Shown here: positions 63,885 to 64,000 of the stretch, piece after piece
How positions within the stretch are numbered: position 1 is the stretch's first letter
Layout of the letters: each line of letters begins with the position of its first letter
DNA from: Tropicimonas sp047971885
GTDB lineage: Bacteria; Pseudomonadota; Alphaproteobacteria; Rhodobacterales; Rhodobacteraceae
DNA length: 64,000 bases
Reading direction: 5' to 3'
Assembly: GCF_047971885.1 (NCBI RefSeq)
Contig: NZ_JBKEAE010000062.1
Location: 1-64,000 of the forward strand
Notes under the pieces: generated by a model
The model's input: the letters and a program-made list of their open reading frames with translations, nothing else
What the model was told of the DNA's origin: nothing
Database searches by the model: none
Made by a program: the position numbers and the translations under genes

Positions 63885-64000
63885 CCAGTCACATTAAAGC
63901 AATTGTCCGCCCGCCACAGCCCGCTTCCCGCACTTCTTCCGGCCCCTGCGACAGCGCCCAACGCAGGCCGGGAACGCCACATCATCACAATCCGGCATGA

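Overview
The window is GC-rich chromosomal DNA from an alphaproteobacterium, most likely a member of the Rhodobacterales (Roseobacter/Paracoccus/Rhodobacter-like). The indications are the gene order chvI-chvG-hprK-rapZ-EIIA-HPr divergent from pckA, a 150-residue HPr kinase without the N-terminal domain, a large methylsuccinyl-CoA dehydrogenase of the ethylmalonyl-CoA pathway, a taurine uptake/transaminase locus, a DUF6473 protein and an FdsGBAD-type NAD-linked formate dehydrogenase. By eye I found no rRNA, tRNA, CRISPR array, insertion sequence or phage gene. Most of it reads as dense, operon-organised core metabolism.

Layout. 0-5.9 kb: the 3' end of a RelA/SpoT homologue, a DUF2062 membrane protein, parC (minus), an SH3-domain envelope protein, a short-chain dehydrogenase, a two-TM small protein and a PduO-type cobalamin adenosyltransferase. 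6-9.7 kb: etfBA, a DUF6473 gene and hbd. 9.7-17.1 kb: an acyltransferase, HPr, EIIA, RapZ, HPr kinase and ChvGI (all minus), then a divergent intergenic region with a LacI-type operator and pckA, which carries an in-frame TAA. 17.3-21.7 kb: modBC without modA, a TauE/SafE exporter and mcd. 21.9-26.9 kb: nadABC and a cytochrome P450. 27-30 kb: an aldehyde dehydrogenase, a 1-Cys peroxiredoxin and an L,D-transpeptidase. 30.2-38 kb: tauCBA (minus) divergent from tpa, malonyl-CoA decarboxylase, a PfkB sugar kinase and dtd.

38.1-42.4 kb holds a compact operon: circularly permuted ATP-grasp ligase, alpha-E protein, transglutaminase-like protease and the Anbu proteasome-like peptidase, followed by hemP. 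Its conserved composition suggests a peptide-tagging and processing pathway of unknown substrate. 42.4-47.8 kb is a polyol/ketose-type catabolic block (Gfo/Idh oxidoreductase, IolG-like dehydrogenase, fused DhaK-DhaL kinase) divergent from a SorC-family regulator. 47.8-54.8 kb has tex, a GH2 beta-galactosidase and cbpA-cbpM. 55.1-57.0 kb is a distinctly AT-rich pair (GSCFA protein plus an SGNH-like protein) that looks acquired. 57-63.9 kb is the formate dehydrogenase operon fdsGBA-fdhD-fdsD preceded by its likely LysR regulator.

How the genes fit together. ETF (etfBA) is the expected electron acceptor of acyl-CoA dehydrogenases such as Mcd, and 3-hydroxybutyryl-CoA dehydrogenase connects to the same acetyl-CoA/C4 metabolism. 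ChvGI and the regulatory phosphotransfer proteins (HprK, HPr, EIIA, RapZ) sit beside pckA, the entry to gluconeogenesis. ModBC would feed molybdenum to the Mo-dependent formate dehydrogenase. Taurine transport and transamination supply nitrogen and sulfoacetaldehyde, although xsc and tauR are not in the window. The most notable observations are the premature stop in pckA, the Anbu/ATP-grasp operon, a TauC permease with a large periplasmic Ig-like insertion, the missing modA, the AT-rich GSCFA/SGNH pair, and a candidate LysR operator and pentanucleotide repeat at the formate dehydrogenase regulator.
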